In this document: positions 35,745 to 45,677 of the stretch, piece after piece
How the letters are laid out: each line of letters starts with the position of its first letter
Position numbering within the stretch: position 1 is the stretch's first letter
Origin: Pseudoxanthomonas suwonensis 11-1
Lineage (GTDB): Bacteria > Pseudomonadota > Gammaproteobacteria > Xanthomonadales > Xanthomonadaceae
Direction of reading: 5' to 3'
DNA: 64,000 nt
Assembly: GCF_000185965.1 (NCBI RefSeq)
Contig: NC_014924.1
Span: 868,001-932,000 of the forward strand
The notes under the pieces: generated by a model
What the model was told of the DNA's origin: nothing
Seen by the model: only the letters and a program-made list of their open reading frames with translations
Databases searched by the model: none
Made by a program: the position numbers and the translations under genes

Positions 35745-37113
35745 GGGGTGGCGCGTCGCGCTGTGGGGCTGGGGGAGCGAGGGCCGCGCCGCCTGGAAGG
35801 CGATCCGCTCGCGGCTGCCGCAGCTGCCGCTGGCGCTGTTCTGCAACGAGGTCGAGGCGGCGGACGTCGCCGGCCTGGGCGATCCGCTGCTGCAGCCGCG
35901 CACCCGGGTGGATGCGGAGGCGCTGGCCGCGTTCGACATCGTGGTGAAGTCGCCGGGCATCAGCCCGTACAAGCCCGAGGCGCTGGCCGCGGCCGCACGC
36001 GGCACGCATTTCATCGGCGGCACCTCGCTGTGGTTCGGCGAGCATGCCGATGGGCGCACGGTCTGCGTGACCGGCACAAAGGGCAAGAGCACCACCACCT
36101 CGCTGCTGGCGCACCTGCTGCGCGCCGGCGGCCACCGCACCGCGCTGGCCGGCAACATCGGCCTGCCATTGCTGGAAGTGCTGGAGCCGCAGCCGGTGCC
36201 GGAGTTCTGGGCGATCGAACTGTCCAGCTACCAGACCGGCGACGTCGCCCGCAGTGGCGCGCATCCGGAGGTGGCGGTGGTGCTGAACCTGTTCCCCGAG
36301 CACCTCGATTGGCACGGCAGCGAGGATCGCTACATCGAGGACAAGCTGCGCCTGGTCACCGAAGCGCGCCCGCGCACCGCGGTGCTCAATGCCGCCGATC
36401 CGCGCCTGGCCGCGCTGGAGCTGCCGGGCAGCCGCATCATCTGGTTCAACCGCGAGGACGGCTGGCACCTGCGCGATGACGCGCTGTACCGCGGCGACGA
36501 CTTCGTGTTCGACACCGCGGCCGTGCCACTGCCCGGGCGCCACAACCGCGGCAACCTGTGCGCAGTGCTGGCGGCGATCGAGGCCCTGGGCGTGGACGCC
36601 ACGCCGCTGGCGCCGGCGGCGATGGACTTCCGTCCGCTGCCGCACCGCCTGCAGTGGCTGGGCGAGCGCGACGGCATCGGCTACGTCAATGATTCGATCA
36701 GCACCACCCCGCATGCCAGCCTGGCGGCGCTGGACTGCCATCGCGGCTCGCCGGTGGCGATCCTGCTGGGCGGCCACGACCGCGGCCTGGACTGGCACGG
36801 CTTCGCCGAGCGCCTGCGTGCGCAGCCGCCGAAGGCGGTGGTGACCATGGGCGCCAACGGGCCGCGTATCCACGAGCTGCTGGAAGGGGAGGCCGGTGAG
36901 GGCCTGTTCGCGCTGGAAGCGGCCGACGACCTGGCCGATGCGGTGGCGCGCGCGCGGCGCCTGCTGGGTGGCCGTGGCGTGGTCCTGCTGTCGCCGGGCG
37001 CGCCGAGCTTCGGCGCCTACCGCGACTACACCGAGCGTGGCCGCCACTTCGCCGCGTTGGCCGGCTTCGATCCGGACGGCATCAGCACCATCCCCGGGCT
37101 CGGCGTCGCCTGA
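35725..37113 (+). CDS. murD2: UDP-N-acetylmuramoyl-L-alanine:L-glutamate ligase (MurD2)
   Basis: This Mur ligase homologue (462 residues) adds L-Glu, rather than D-Glu, to UDP-MurNAc-L-Ala, feeding MurL. Seen are an N-terminal Rossmann-like domain ([17 protein letters not shown]), the ATP motif [27 protein letters not shown], the [13 protein letters not shown] motif, and the late [11 protein letters not shown] and [12 protein letters not shown] blocks shared with MurD. The GTG at 35725 lies inside the murL 3' end (20-base overlap), so translation is coupled. A classical murD elsewhere in the genome would be expected to be missing or redundant. Confidence 0.88.
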   Translation: MRISQLEGWRVALWGWGSEGRAAWKAIRSRLPQLPLALFCNEVEAADVAGLGDPLLQPRTRVDAEALAAFDIVVKSPGISPYKPEALAAAARGTHFIGGTSLWFGEHADGRTVCVTGTKGKSTTTSLLAHLLRAGGHRTALAGNIGLPLLEVLEPQPVPEFWAIELSSYQTGDVARSGAHPEVAVVLNLFPEHLDWHGSEDRYIEDKLRLVTEARPRTAVLNAADPRLAALELPGSRIIWFNREDGWHLRDDALYRGDDFVFDTAAVPLPGRHNRGNLCAVLAAIEALGVDATPLAPAAMDFRPLPHRLQWLGERDGIGYVNDSISTTPHASLAALDCHRGSPVAILLGGHDRGLDWHGFAERLRAQPPKAVVTMGANGPRIHELLEGEAGEGLFALEAADDLADAVARARRLLGGRGVVLLSPGAPSFGAYRDYTERGRHFAALAGFDPDGISTIPGLGVA

Positions 37114-37151
37114 GCGGCGTCGGCGGCGCGGGATCTTCCAGGTGAACGGAC

Positions 37152-37172
37152 ATGGGCCGCAATGCGGCCCAT
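37152..37172. terminator. Hairpin terminator between murD2 and ispB
   Basis: A 9-bp perfect stem (37152-37160 with 37164-37172) with an AAT loop lies between convergent genes and is usable from both strands. Confidence 0.65.
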
Positions 37173-37175
37173 CCC

Positions 37176-38183
37176 TCAGTGCGTGCGCTCGACCGCGTAG
37201 CGGGCCAGGCCGCGCAGGGCCTCCAGCGCCTCGCTTTGCGGCAGGCCGGCCAGCGCGGCCTCGGCCTCGGCGGCATAGTCCATCGCGCGCTTGCGGCTGT
37301 ACTCCAGGCCACCGGTGGCGTGGATCGCCGCCAGTACCTCGGGCATGGCGGACGTATCGCCCTCCTGCACCGCCTGGCGCAGGCGCTCGCGGGTGGCCGG
37401 GTCGGAGTGGGTGATGGCGTGGATCAGGGGCAGGGTGGCCTTGCCCTCGGCCAGGTCGTCGCCGAGGTTCTTGCCCAGGTCGGCCGCGTCGGCGGTGTAG
37501 TCGAGCACGTCGTCGGCGATCTGGAAGGCGTAGCCAAGGGCCATGCCGTAGTCGTACAGCGCCTGCTGGGTGTCGGCATCGGCGCAGGAGGCCAGTGCGC
37601 CCAGGCGGGTGCCGGCGGCGAACAGGACCGCGGTCTTGCGCTCGATCACCCGCAGGTAGGCGGCCTCGTCGGTATCCGGGTTGCGCACGTGCAGCAGCTG
37701 CAGCACCTCGCCCTCGGCGATGCGGTTGGTGGTGTCGGCCAGGATCTGCATCACTTCCATGCGGTCCAGCTCGACCATCAGCTGGAAGCTGCGCGAGTAC
37801 AGGAAGTCGCCGACCAGCACGCTGGCGGCATTGCCCCAGATCGCATTGGCGGTGCTGCGGCCGCGGCGCAGGTCGGATTCGTCGACCACGTCGTCGTGGA
37901 GCAGGGTCGAGGTATGGATGAACTCGATGATCGCCGCCAGCTGGTGGTGGTCGGCGGTGGTGCCCAGGCTGGTCGCGGTGGCCTGGCCGGCCAGCACCAC
38001 CAGCATCGGGCGCAGGCGCTTGCCGCCGGCGGAGACGATGTGCTCGGCGATCTGGTTGATCAGGACGACGTCGGAGGCCAGGCGGTTGCGGATCAGGCTG
38101 TCGACCGCGGCCATGTCGGCGGCGGCAAGCGCCTGGATCCGGGGCAGGGTGCCGCGGGAGGGGGTGCTGAAGTGGTCTGCCAT
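37176..38183 (-). CDS. ispB: Octaprenyl-type polyprenyl diphosphate synthase
   Basis: This trans-polyprenyl diphosphate synthase (335 residues) makes the long isoprenoid tail of ubiquinone. The product has the [12 protein letters not shown] segment, the first Asp-rich motif [15 protein letters not shown] and the second, [10 protein letters not shown]. Chain length cannot be read directly, and octaprenyl is assumed from the family. The ATG at 38183 follows a -10-like TATAAT (38211-38216, minus strand) by about 28 bases. Its usual neighbours rplU/rpmA are not adjacent here. Confidence 0.92.
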   Translation of the reverse strand: MADHFSTPSRGTLPRIQALAAADMAAVDSLIRNRLASDVVLINQIAEHIVSAGGKRLRPMLVVLAGQATATSLGTTADHHQLAAIIEFIHTSTLLHDDVVDESDLRRGRSTANAIWGNAASVLVGDFLYSRSFQLMVELDRMEVMQILADTTNRIAEGEVLQLLHVRNPDTDEAAYLRVIERKTAVLFAAGTRLGALASCADADTQQALYDYGMALGYAFQIADDVLDYTADAADLGKNLGDDLAEGKATLPLIHAITHSDPATRERLRQAVQEGDTSAMPEVLAAIHATGGLEYSRKRAMDYAAEAEAALAGLPQSEALEALRGLARYAVERTH

Positions 38184-38210
38184 GCGGGCCGCCTGGAATA
38201 CAGGCCGAAA

Positions 38211-38216
38211 ATTATA
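38211..38216 (-). promoter_or_regulatory. -10 element for ispB
   Basis: A perfect TATAAT on the minus strand, in a short AT-rich patch, lies 28 bases upstream of the ispB start. A convincing -35 was not found at the usual spacing. Confidence 0.45.
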
Positions 38217-38585
38217 AGCCGCGGCGTACGGCAACCCCAGCACGCGGCGTGCACGGGTCCGTTCCAGGACCTGGCGCGGCCTGGCCGTCGCTGTGCCCGG
38301 ACGCGACGGCAGCCTGTCCACCCGCGCCGCCCGCCTGCCGTGGGGGCGCCAGGGCTCCAGATCTGTATCTCCTCCCACGAATGCGGGTCCGCGGATCCGT
38401 ACGCCTGCGCGCCGCAGGCTTGTACCGCCTGGCCCCACGGCGCCGGGCACCCGGGTGCGGGAGCGCGTCCCGCGCCGGAAAAGTCCTACCCGGACACACG
38501 GTTTCGACCGATGGCGGAGGGCGGCCGGCTATACTCTCCTGCCTTCCCCGGGCCTGCCCAGGCCCTGAATACGGAATCCAAGACT
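38217..38585. other. Intergenic region between ispB and ssb
   Basis: This 370-base stretch has no supported gene. It carries a bulged hairpin at 38399-38425 (7-bp stem 38403-38409 with 38413-38419, flanked by GTAC arms), a GCACCCGGGTGC palindrome near 38449-38460, and a TATACT string at 38530-38535 that could be the ssb -10. It is long for this compact genome, so a regulatory RNA or long leader is possible. Confidence 0.4.
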
Positions 38586-39095
38586 ATGGCGCGCGGCATC
38601 AACAAGGTGATCCTGGTCGGCAACCTCGGCGACGATCCCGAAACCAAGTACACCCAGTCCGGCATGGCCGTGACCACCATCCGCCTGGCCACCACCAGCG
38701 TGCGCAAGGACCGCGACGGCAACCAGCAGGAACGCACCGAGTGGCACCGGGTGAAGTTCTTCGGCAAGCTCGGCGAGATCGCCGGCGAGTACCTGCGCAA
38801 GGGTTCGCAGTGCTACGTCGAAGGCTCGATCCGCTACGACAAGTTCACCGGCCAGGATGGCCAGGAGCGCTACATCACCGAGATCGTCGCCGACGAAATG
38901 CAGATGCTCGGTGGCCGCGGTGGCAGTGGCGGCGGCGAGGGTGGTTACGACCGCGGCGGCGACCGTCCGCAGCGCAGCGCCCCGCCGCGCCGCGAATACG
39001 GCGGTGGCCAGCGCAGCGCCCCGGCGCCGGCTCCCGCGGCCCAGGCCGCGGGCGGCTTCGACGACGGCTTTGCCGACGACGACATCCCGTTCTGA
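38586..39095 (+). CDS. ssb: Single-stranded DNA-binding protein
   Basis: SSB protects single-stranded DNA in replication and repair. The 169-residue protein has the OB-fold ([46 protein letters not shown]), a Gly/Arg/Pro-rich disordered linker, and the conserved acidic tip DDDIPF that recruits partner proteins. It follows a long 5' intergenic region and is terminated by a strong hairpin, so it is a single-gene unit. Confidence 0.97.
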   Translation: MARGINKVILVGNLGDDPETKYTQSGMAVTTIRLATTSVRKDRDGNQQERTEWHRVKFFGKLGEIAGEYLRKGSQCYVEGSIRYDKFTGQDGQERYITEIVADEMQMLGGRGGSGGGEGGYDRGGDRPQRSAPPRREYGGGQRSAPAPAPAAQAAGGFDDGFADDDIPF

Positions 39096-39144
39096 TTCCG
39101 GTGTGCGCCACCCTGCGGTGGCGCGCGCGACCGTATGGTTCCCG

Positions 39145-39172
39145 GCGCGGACGGCCTGCTGGCCGTCCGCGC
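39145..39172 (+). terminator. Hairpin terminator after ssb
   Basis: A 12-bp perfect stem (39145-39156 with 39161-39172) and a TGCT loop lie 50 bases past the ssb stop. Confidence 0.7.
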
Positions 39173-39272
39173 TGCGTTTGGGCGGCGGTGGCCTCTCCGG
39201 CCCCGGTACTACTGGACCAGCCGGCGCCGGGACGAGTAACGTGGCGGCCTCTTTGTTTGCAGGGGAAACCGA

Positions 39273-41225
39273 ATGGCCGGCAAGGGTGCGCCACAGCTGA
39301 CCTTCCGCGCCGTCGTCCTCGCCATCGTGCTCGCGGTGGTGCTGTCGGCGGCCAATGCCTACCTGGGCCTGTTCGCCGGCCTGACCGTGGCCACCGCCAT
39401 ACCGGCGGCCGTGGTCTCCATGGGCGTGCTGCGCCTGCTGGGCGGCGGCACGATCCTGGAGAACAACATCGTCCAGACCGGCGCCTCGGCCGGCTCGTCG
39501 ATCGCCGCCGGCGTGATCTTCACGATCCCGGCGCTGGTGCTGATGGGCTACTGGCCGGACTTCGACTACTGGTGGGTGCTGGGCATCGCCGGCCTCGGCG
39601 GCCTGCTGGGCGTGCTGTTCTCGGTGCCGTTGCGCCGGACCATGATCGTCGAGGAGCCGCTGCCGTTCCCCGAGGGCAAGGCCGCGGCCGAAGTGCTCAA
39701 GGCCGGCGAGAACCCCGGCCCGGGCCTGAAGATCCTGGGCATCTCCGCGGCCATCGGCGGCGTGGTCAAGCTCGCCGCGGCCAACGGCCTGCGCCTGATC
39801 CCGGACAGCTGGGCGGTGGCCGGCTACTTCGCCAACAACAAGGTGATCGGCTACCTCGGCACCGGCCTGTCGCCGGCGCTGCTGGGCGTGGGTTATATCG
39901 TCGGCCTCAACGTCGGCATCGTGGTCCTGTCCGGCGCGATCCTGTCCTGGCACATCGCCATCCCGGTGTACCACGCGTTCTTCCTGGACACCGACCCGGC
40001 CCTGGCCACTGCGATCGCCGGCGCGCCGGCCGAGGACGCGGCCTTTGCCATCTGGTCGGCCAAGATCCGCTTCCTGGGCGTGGGCGCGATGCTGATCGGC
40101 GGCGTCTGGACCCTGTTCTCGCTGCGCAACTCGCTGCTGGCCGGCATCAAGAGCGGCTTCGCCGCCGCGCGCAAGGGCGCCGCCCACGGTGCGGCGGTGG
40201 CCGAGACCGACCGCGACCTGCCGATGAAGTGGATGCTGGTGGCGCTGGTGGCCTTCATCGTGCCGCTGTGGCTGCTGTACCACGCCATCGTCGGCTTCTG
40301 GGTCGCCAGCTTCGCCATGACCCTGATCATGATCGTGGCGGGCTTCCTGTTCGTGTCGGTGTCCGGCTACCTGGCCGGCCTGGTCGGCTCGTCCAACAAC
40401 CCGGTGTCGGGCATCACCATCGCCACCATCCTGTTCGCCTCGGTGGTGCTGCTGTTCCTGCTGGGCGCCGATGGCCAGACCCAGGTCGGCGGCGCGCCGC
40501 TTGGCGCGGTGGCGGCGATCATGATCGGCGCGGTGGTGTGCTGCGCGGCGGCGGTCGGCGGCGACAACCTGCAGGACCTCAAGACCGGCTACCTGGTCGG
40601 CGCGACCCCGTGGAAGCAGCAGCTGATGCTGGGCATCGGCGCCTTCTCCTGCGCCCTGATCATGGCCCCGGTGCTGAACCTGCTGCAGGAGGCCTACGGC
40701 ATTGGTTCCAAGACCCTGCCGGCGCCGCAGGCCAACCTGATGGCCTCGGTGGCCAAGGGCCTGTTCGGCGGCGAGCTGCCGTGGACCATGATCGGCATCG
40801 GCGCGGTGGTCGGCGCGATCGTGATCGCGATCGACGGCTGGCTGAAGAAGACCGGCAAGCGCTTCCGCGTGCCGGTGCTGGCCGCGGCCATCGGCATCTA
40901 CCTGCCGCTCGAGCTGATGGTCCCGATCTTCCTCGGCGGCCTGCTGGCGCACCTGGTGCAGCGCTTCCACAAGGTCGGCGACGACGACGAGGCCGGCCTG
41001 GACCGCGTGCATCGCCCGGGCGTGCTGTTCTCCGCGGGCCTGATCACCGGCGAGGCGCTGATGGGCATCGCCATCGCCCTGCCGATCGTGATCAGCCAGG
41101 ACGCCGAGGTGCTGGCGCTGCCGGTCGACCTGGGCTCGGCCGCCCAGTGGGTTGGCCTGGTCGTGCTGTTCGCGGTGGGCTGGCTGCTGTACCGCACCGG
41201 CAAGCGCGCCGAACAGGCAAGCTGA
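39273..41225 (+). CDS. OPT-family oligopeptide transporter
   Basis: This polytopic inner-membrane permease (650 residues, about 14-16 hydrophobic helices) of the bacterial OPT family is proton-coupled in characterised relatives and takes up peptides or metal chelates. Diagnostic segments are the N-terminal LSAANAYLGLFAGLTVATAIP, ENNIVQTGASAGSSIAAGVIFT, the SGYLAGLVGSSNNPVSGI block and GGDNLQDLKTGYLVGATPWKQQ, each seen in short form. Substrate is unknown. An AGGGGAAA ribosome binding site precedes the ATG. The S9 peptidase that follows could process imported peptides. Confidence 0.9.
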   Translation: MAGKGAPQLTFRAVVLAIVLAVVLSAANAYLGLFAGLTVATAIPAAVVSMGVLRLLGGGTILENNIVQTGASAGSSIAAGVIFTIPALVLMGYWPDFDYWWVLGIAGLGGLLGVLFSVPLRRTMIVEEPLPFPEGKAAAEVLKAGENPGPGLKILGISAAIGGVVKLAAANGLRLIPDSWAVAGYFANNKVIGYLGTGLSPALLGVGYIVGLNVGIVVLSGAILSWHIAIPVYHAFFLDTDPALATAIAGAPAEDAAFAIWSAKIRFLGVGAMLIGGVWTLFSLRNSLLAGIKSGFAAARKGAAHGAAVAETDRDLPMKWMLVALVAFIVPLWLLYHAIVGFWVASFAMTLIMIVAGFLFVSVSGYLAGLVGSSNNPVSGITIATILFASVVLLFLLGADGQTQVGGAPLGAVAAIMIGAVVCCAAAVGGDNLQDLKTGYLVGATPWKQQLMLGIGAFSCALIMAPVLNLLQEAYGIGSKTLPAPQANLMASVAKGLFGGELPWTMIGIGAVVGAIVIAIDGWLKKTGKRFRVPVLAAAIGIYLPLELMVPIFLGGLLAHLVQRFHKVGDDDEAGLDRVHRPGVLFSAGLITGEALMGIAIALPIVISQDAEVLALPVDLGSAAQWVGLVVLFAVGWLLYRTGKRAEQAS

Positions 41226-41246
41226 GCGGGAGGTTCCCGCAGGACG

Positions 41247-41275
41247 GGCGGAAGGCCGCATGACCTTCCGCCTTT
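41247..41275 (+). terminator. Hairpin terminator after the OPT gene
   Basis: A 9-bp stem (41247-41255 with 41264-41272) followed by TTT lies 22 bases past the OPT stop. A smaller hairpin at 41226-41240 precedes it. Confidence 0.65.
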
Positions 41276-41333
41276 GCGCCGGCCCGGCGGCGCTGCCTAG
41301 CATCCGGGACCGCCTCATTCCAAGGAGTTCCCG

Positions 41334-43427
<2,094 letters not shown>

Positions 43428-43439
43428 CGTGATCCACCC

Positions 43440-43469
43440 GATGGCCGGCAACCGCCGGCCATCGCTTTT
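43440..43469 (+). terminator. Rho-independent terminator after the S9 peptidase
   Basis: A 10-bp perfect stem (43440-43449 with 43454-43463) and an AACC loop are followed by GCTTTTA. Confidence 0.8.
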
Positions 43470-43493
43470 ACGGTTCCCGCAGGAGTTGTACCC

Positions 43494-44753
43494 ATGGCGA
43501 TCGAGAACGCCGAAGCTTCGACCGCACTGATCACCAACGACATCGTCGTATTCGGCCTGATCGCAGCGACCCTTGGCCTGATCTTCTGGCTGGCCAGCGG
43601 CCCCACCCCGTTCTGGAAGAAGTTCTTCGCCTGGGTGCCGGCGCTGCTGCTGTGCTACTTCGTGCCCGCGCTCTACAACACATTCGGCCTGATCGACGGC
43701 ACCCAGGGCGTGGTCTACAACCCGATCGGCAGCCGCGTGCTGCTGCCGGTGGCCCTGGTCCTGCTGACCATGACCATCGACCTCAAGGGCGTGCTGAAGC
43801 TGGGGCCGAGGCTGCTGTTCGTGTTCTGCGCCGGCACCTTCGGCCTGTTCCTGGGTGCGATCGTGTCCTTCCAGCTGTTCCAGTGGTTCTGGCCGGACGT
43901 GGTGGCCGGGGACGTGTGGAAGGGCATGGCGGCGCTGGCCGGCAGCTGGATCGGCGGCGGCGCCAACATGGTGGCGATCCGCGAGGTCTACGAGGTCGAT
44001 GCCACCCTGTTCGGCCAGTTCGCCGTGGTCGACGTGGCCATCGCCAACAGCTGGATGGCCGTGCTGCTGTTCCTGGCAGGGCGCGCGGCCGCCATCGATG
44101 CGCGCAGCGGTGCCGACACCCGCGCGATCGACGAGATGAAGACGCGGCTGGAGGCCTACGAGGCGGCCAACGCGCGCATCCCGACCCTCACCGACCTGAT
44201 GGTGATCCTGGGCATCGGTTTCGGCATCGTCGGCGCTGCCCATGCCGCGGCCACGCCGATCGCTGCCTGGTTCGGCGCCCACGTCGCCAACGCCAGCCAG
44301 TACAGCCTGGACTCGTCCTTCGTCTGGGTGGTGCTGCTGGCCACCTTCGCCGGCCTGGGCCTGAGCTTCACCCCGGTGCGTCGCCTGGAGAACGCGGGCA
44401 TGGCCAAGGTCGGCAGCGCCTGCCTGTACTTCCTGATCGCCAGCATCGGCATGCAGATGGACTTCGTGAAGCTGTTCGACCGGCTGGAGCTGCTGGCGCT
44501 GGGCGTGGTGTGGATGGGCGTGCACATCCTGGTGCTGTGGGGCGCGGCGAAGATGGTGCGCGCGCCGCTGTTCTATTTCGCCATCGGTTCGCAGGGCAAC
44601 ATCGGCGCCGCGGCCTCGGCGCCGGTGGTCGCCGCAGCCTTCCACCCGACGCTGGCGCCGGTCGGCGTGCTGCTGGGTACGGTGGGTTATGCCACGGGCA
44701 CGATGATCGCCTACTGGCTGGGGCAGATCCTGCGGGTGATGGCGGGGCAGTGA
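43494..44753 (+). CDS. DUF819 family integral membrane protein (YjcL-like)
   Basis: This polytopic membrane protein (419 residues) has about ten to twelve hydrophobic helices. Gly-rich motifs AGSWIGGGANMVAIREVYEV and GSQGNIGAAASAPVVAA place it in the DUF819/YjcL family, a possible transporter with a two-fold repeat. No substrate is established. The start ATG at 43494 follows a GCAGGAG Shine-Dalgarno string. A Rho-independent terminator ends the unit, so the gene is monocistronic. Confidence 0.85.
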   Translation: MAIENAEASTALITNDIVVFGLIAATLGLIFWLASGPTPFWKKFFAWVPALLLCYFVPALYNTFGLIDGTQGVVYNPIGSRVLLPVALVLLTMTIDLKGVLKLGPRLLFVFCAGTFGLFLGAIVSFQLFQWFWPDVVAGDVWKGMAALAGSWIGGGANMVAIREVYEVDATLFGQFAVVDVAIANSWMAVLLFLAGRAAAIDARSGADTRAIDEMKTRLEAYEAANARIPTLTDLMVILGIGFGIVGAAHAAATPIAAWFGAHVANASQYSLDSSFVWVVLLATFAGLGLSFTPVRRLENAGMAKVGSACLYFLIASIGMQMDFVKLFDRLELLALGVVWMGVHILVLWGAAKMVRAPLFYFAIGSQGNIGAAASAPVVAAAFHPTLAPVGVLLGTVGYATGTMIAYWLGQILRVMAGQ

Positions 44754-44776
44754 ATCGCCCTCCGGATGCATGCGGG

Positions 44777-44806
44777 AAGGCGAAGCCAAGGCTTCGCCTT
44801 TTCTTT
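44777..44806 (+). terminator. Rho-independent terminator after the DUF819 gene
   Basis: An 11-bp inverted repeat (44777-44787 with 44790-44800; the innermost pairs open to make the loop) is followed by TTCTTTT. Its arms share the GGCGAAGCC core with the hairpin at 45391-45418. Confidence 0.85.
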
Positions 44807-44814
44807 TGAGCCCT

Positions 44815-45380
44815 CTATCCCTGGGGGAGGAGTTGGGGGTCTGGGTAGGGTGCCAAGCCAGCTCTTTGCAGGAGCAAGGAAGAAGTAACTCGCCGTAGCC
44901 GCGCAGCGGCGGGGGCGAAACAGGTTTTGATCTTGGCTTTGCCTTGCTTTGCCTTGCTCTGCCTTCTGCCCTGGTCTGCTCCCTCGTTCTTGATTGGAGC
45001 TGGAGCCAAGGGCAAAAGCAGGCTCCTGCGGAGCCCCGAAGCAAAAGCTTTCGCCAGCCGCTTCGCGGCTTGGGCGAGTCACTTTTCTTTGCTTGTGCAA
45101 AGAAGCGCTCTTCAGCAGCCGAATGGCTGATCAAAGTAACCAAAAGAAAGCACAGCCCGAACCGCTCGCCCGACCGGCTGCGCCGGTCGGTAACCTGCGC
45201 TTCTCGCACCGGCGGGGGACGGCCCGCAAACTCGCTTCGCTCAGACATGCGGGCCTCTACGCCCCCGCCGGCACTCCGATGCTCGGCTCGCTATAACGGG
45301 CGGGGAAAGCAACGGTAAAGGCAACAGCCCCAGCAACAGCCCCAGCAACGGCAGGTCTGGGTCGGTAGGCAATCCTTCGC
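44815..45380. repeat. Low-complexity intergenic region with simple repeats and palindromes
   Basis: No real gene is supported, although several antisense and overlapping frames exist. Features are iterated CTTTGCCTTG units (about 44935-44965), a palindrome TTCTTTGC-TTGT-GCAAAGAA near 45086-45105, an AAAGTAACCAAAAGAAAG string after an apparent 28-base interruption, and the 12-mer CAACAGCCCCAG twice at 45322-45345. Fragments like the AAAGTAACC string are familiar as dispersed intergenic repeats in Xanthomonadaceae and Pseudomonas genomes. G+C is lower than in flanking genes. Confidence 0.55.
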
Positions 45381-45384
45381 CAGC

Positions 45385-45418
45385 AAAAAAGAAAGGCGAA
45401 GCCTGGGCTTCGCCTTTC
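45385..45418 (-). terminator. Rho-independent terminator after the cstA-ybdD operon
   Basis: A 12-13-bp stem (45391-45403 with 45406-45418, small CTGG loop) is followed on the minus strand by six T residues (45390-45385), 25 bases past ybdD. It is a textbook terminator. Confidence 0.88.
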
Positions 45419-45442
45419 CGGGTACTGCTGATTGCGCGACCC

Positions 45443-45667
45443 TCAGCAGCAGCGGAATCCGCTGCGGCCTCCGAAGCGGGCTTCCTGCCGCTCGCGGAAG
45501 AAGGTCTTGTAGTCCATCGGTTCCCTGTCCGGATGCTTCTCCAGCATGTGCCGGACATAGTTGTCGTAGTCCGGGACCCCGCAGCACAGCCGCGCGGTCT
45601 GGACCAGCCTCCGCCACACACGCTTGTGCGTGGCGTAGTGGGCGACGGGAACGAGCTGGGTGCCCAT
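45443..45667 (-). CDS. ybdD: YbdD/YjiX family protein (DUF466)
   Basis: This 74-residue cytoplasmic protein is of the small family always found next to CstA/BtsT-type transporters. It shows the conserved core CCGVPDYDNYVRHMLEKHPD, MDYKTFFRERQEARFGG and a Cys-rich end (FRCC). In E. coli the paired small protein is needed for transporter activity. The gene lies 10 bases after cstA and before the operon terminator, so it is co-transcribed. The N-terminus (MGTQLVPVAHYATHKRVW) is somewhat longer than in E. coli. Confidence 0.9.
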   Translation of the reverse strand: MGTQLVPVAHYATHKRVWRRLVQTARLCCGVPDYDNYVRHMLEKHPDREPMDYKTFFRERQEARFGGRSGFRCC

Positions 45668-45677
45668 GGCGGTCTCC

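Noticed and set aside
31572-36158. Long minus-strand frame opposite lysAC-murL-murD2
   Set aside because: Same reason: shadow of genuine plus-strand genes with catalytic motifs.
45086-45105. Palindrome as a transcription terminator
   Set aside because: It has no adjacent gene end on either strand and no T-run; it is better explained as part of the dispersed repeat.
44711-45318. Several small frames in the low-complexity intergenic region
   Set aside because: They overlap each other on both strands and have repeat-derived compositions. None has a convincing ribosome binding site or family.
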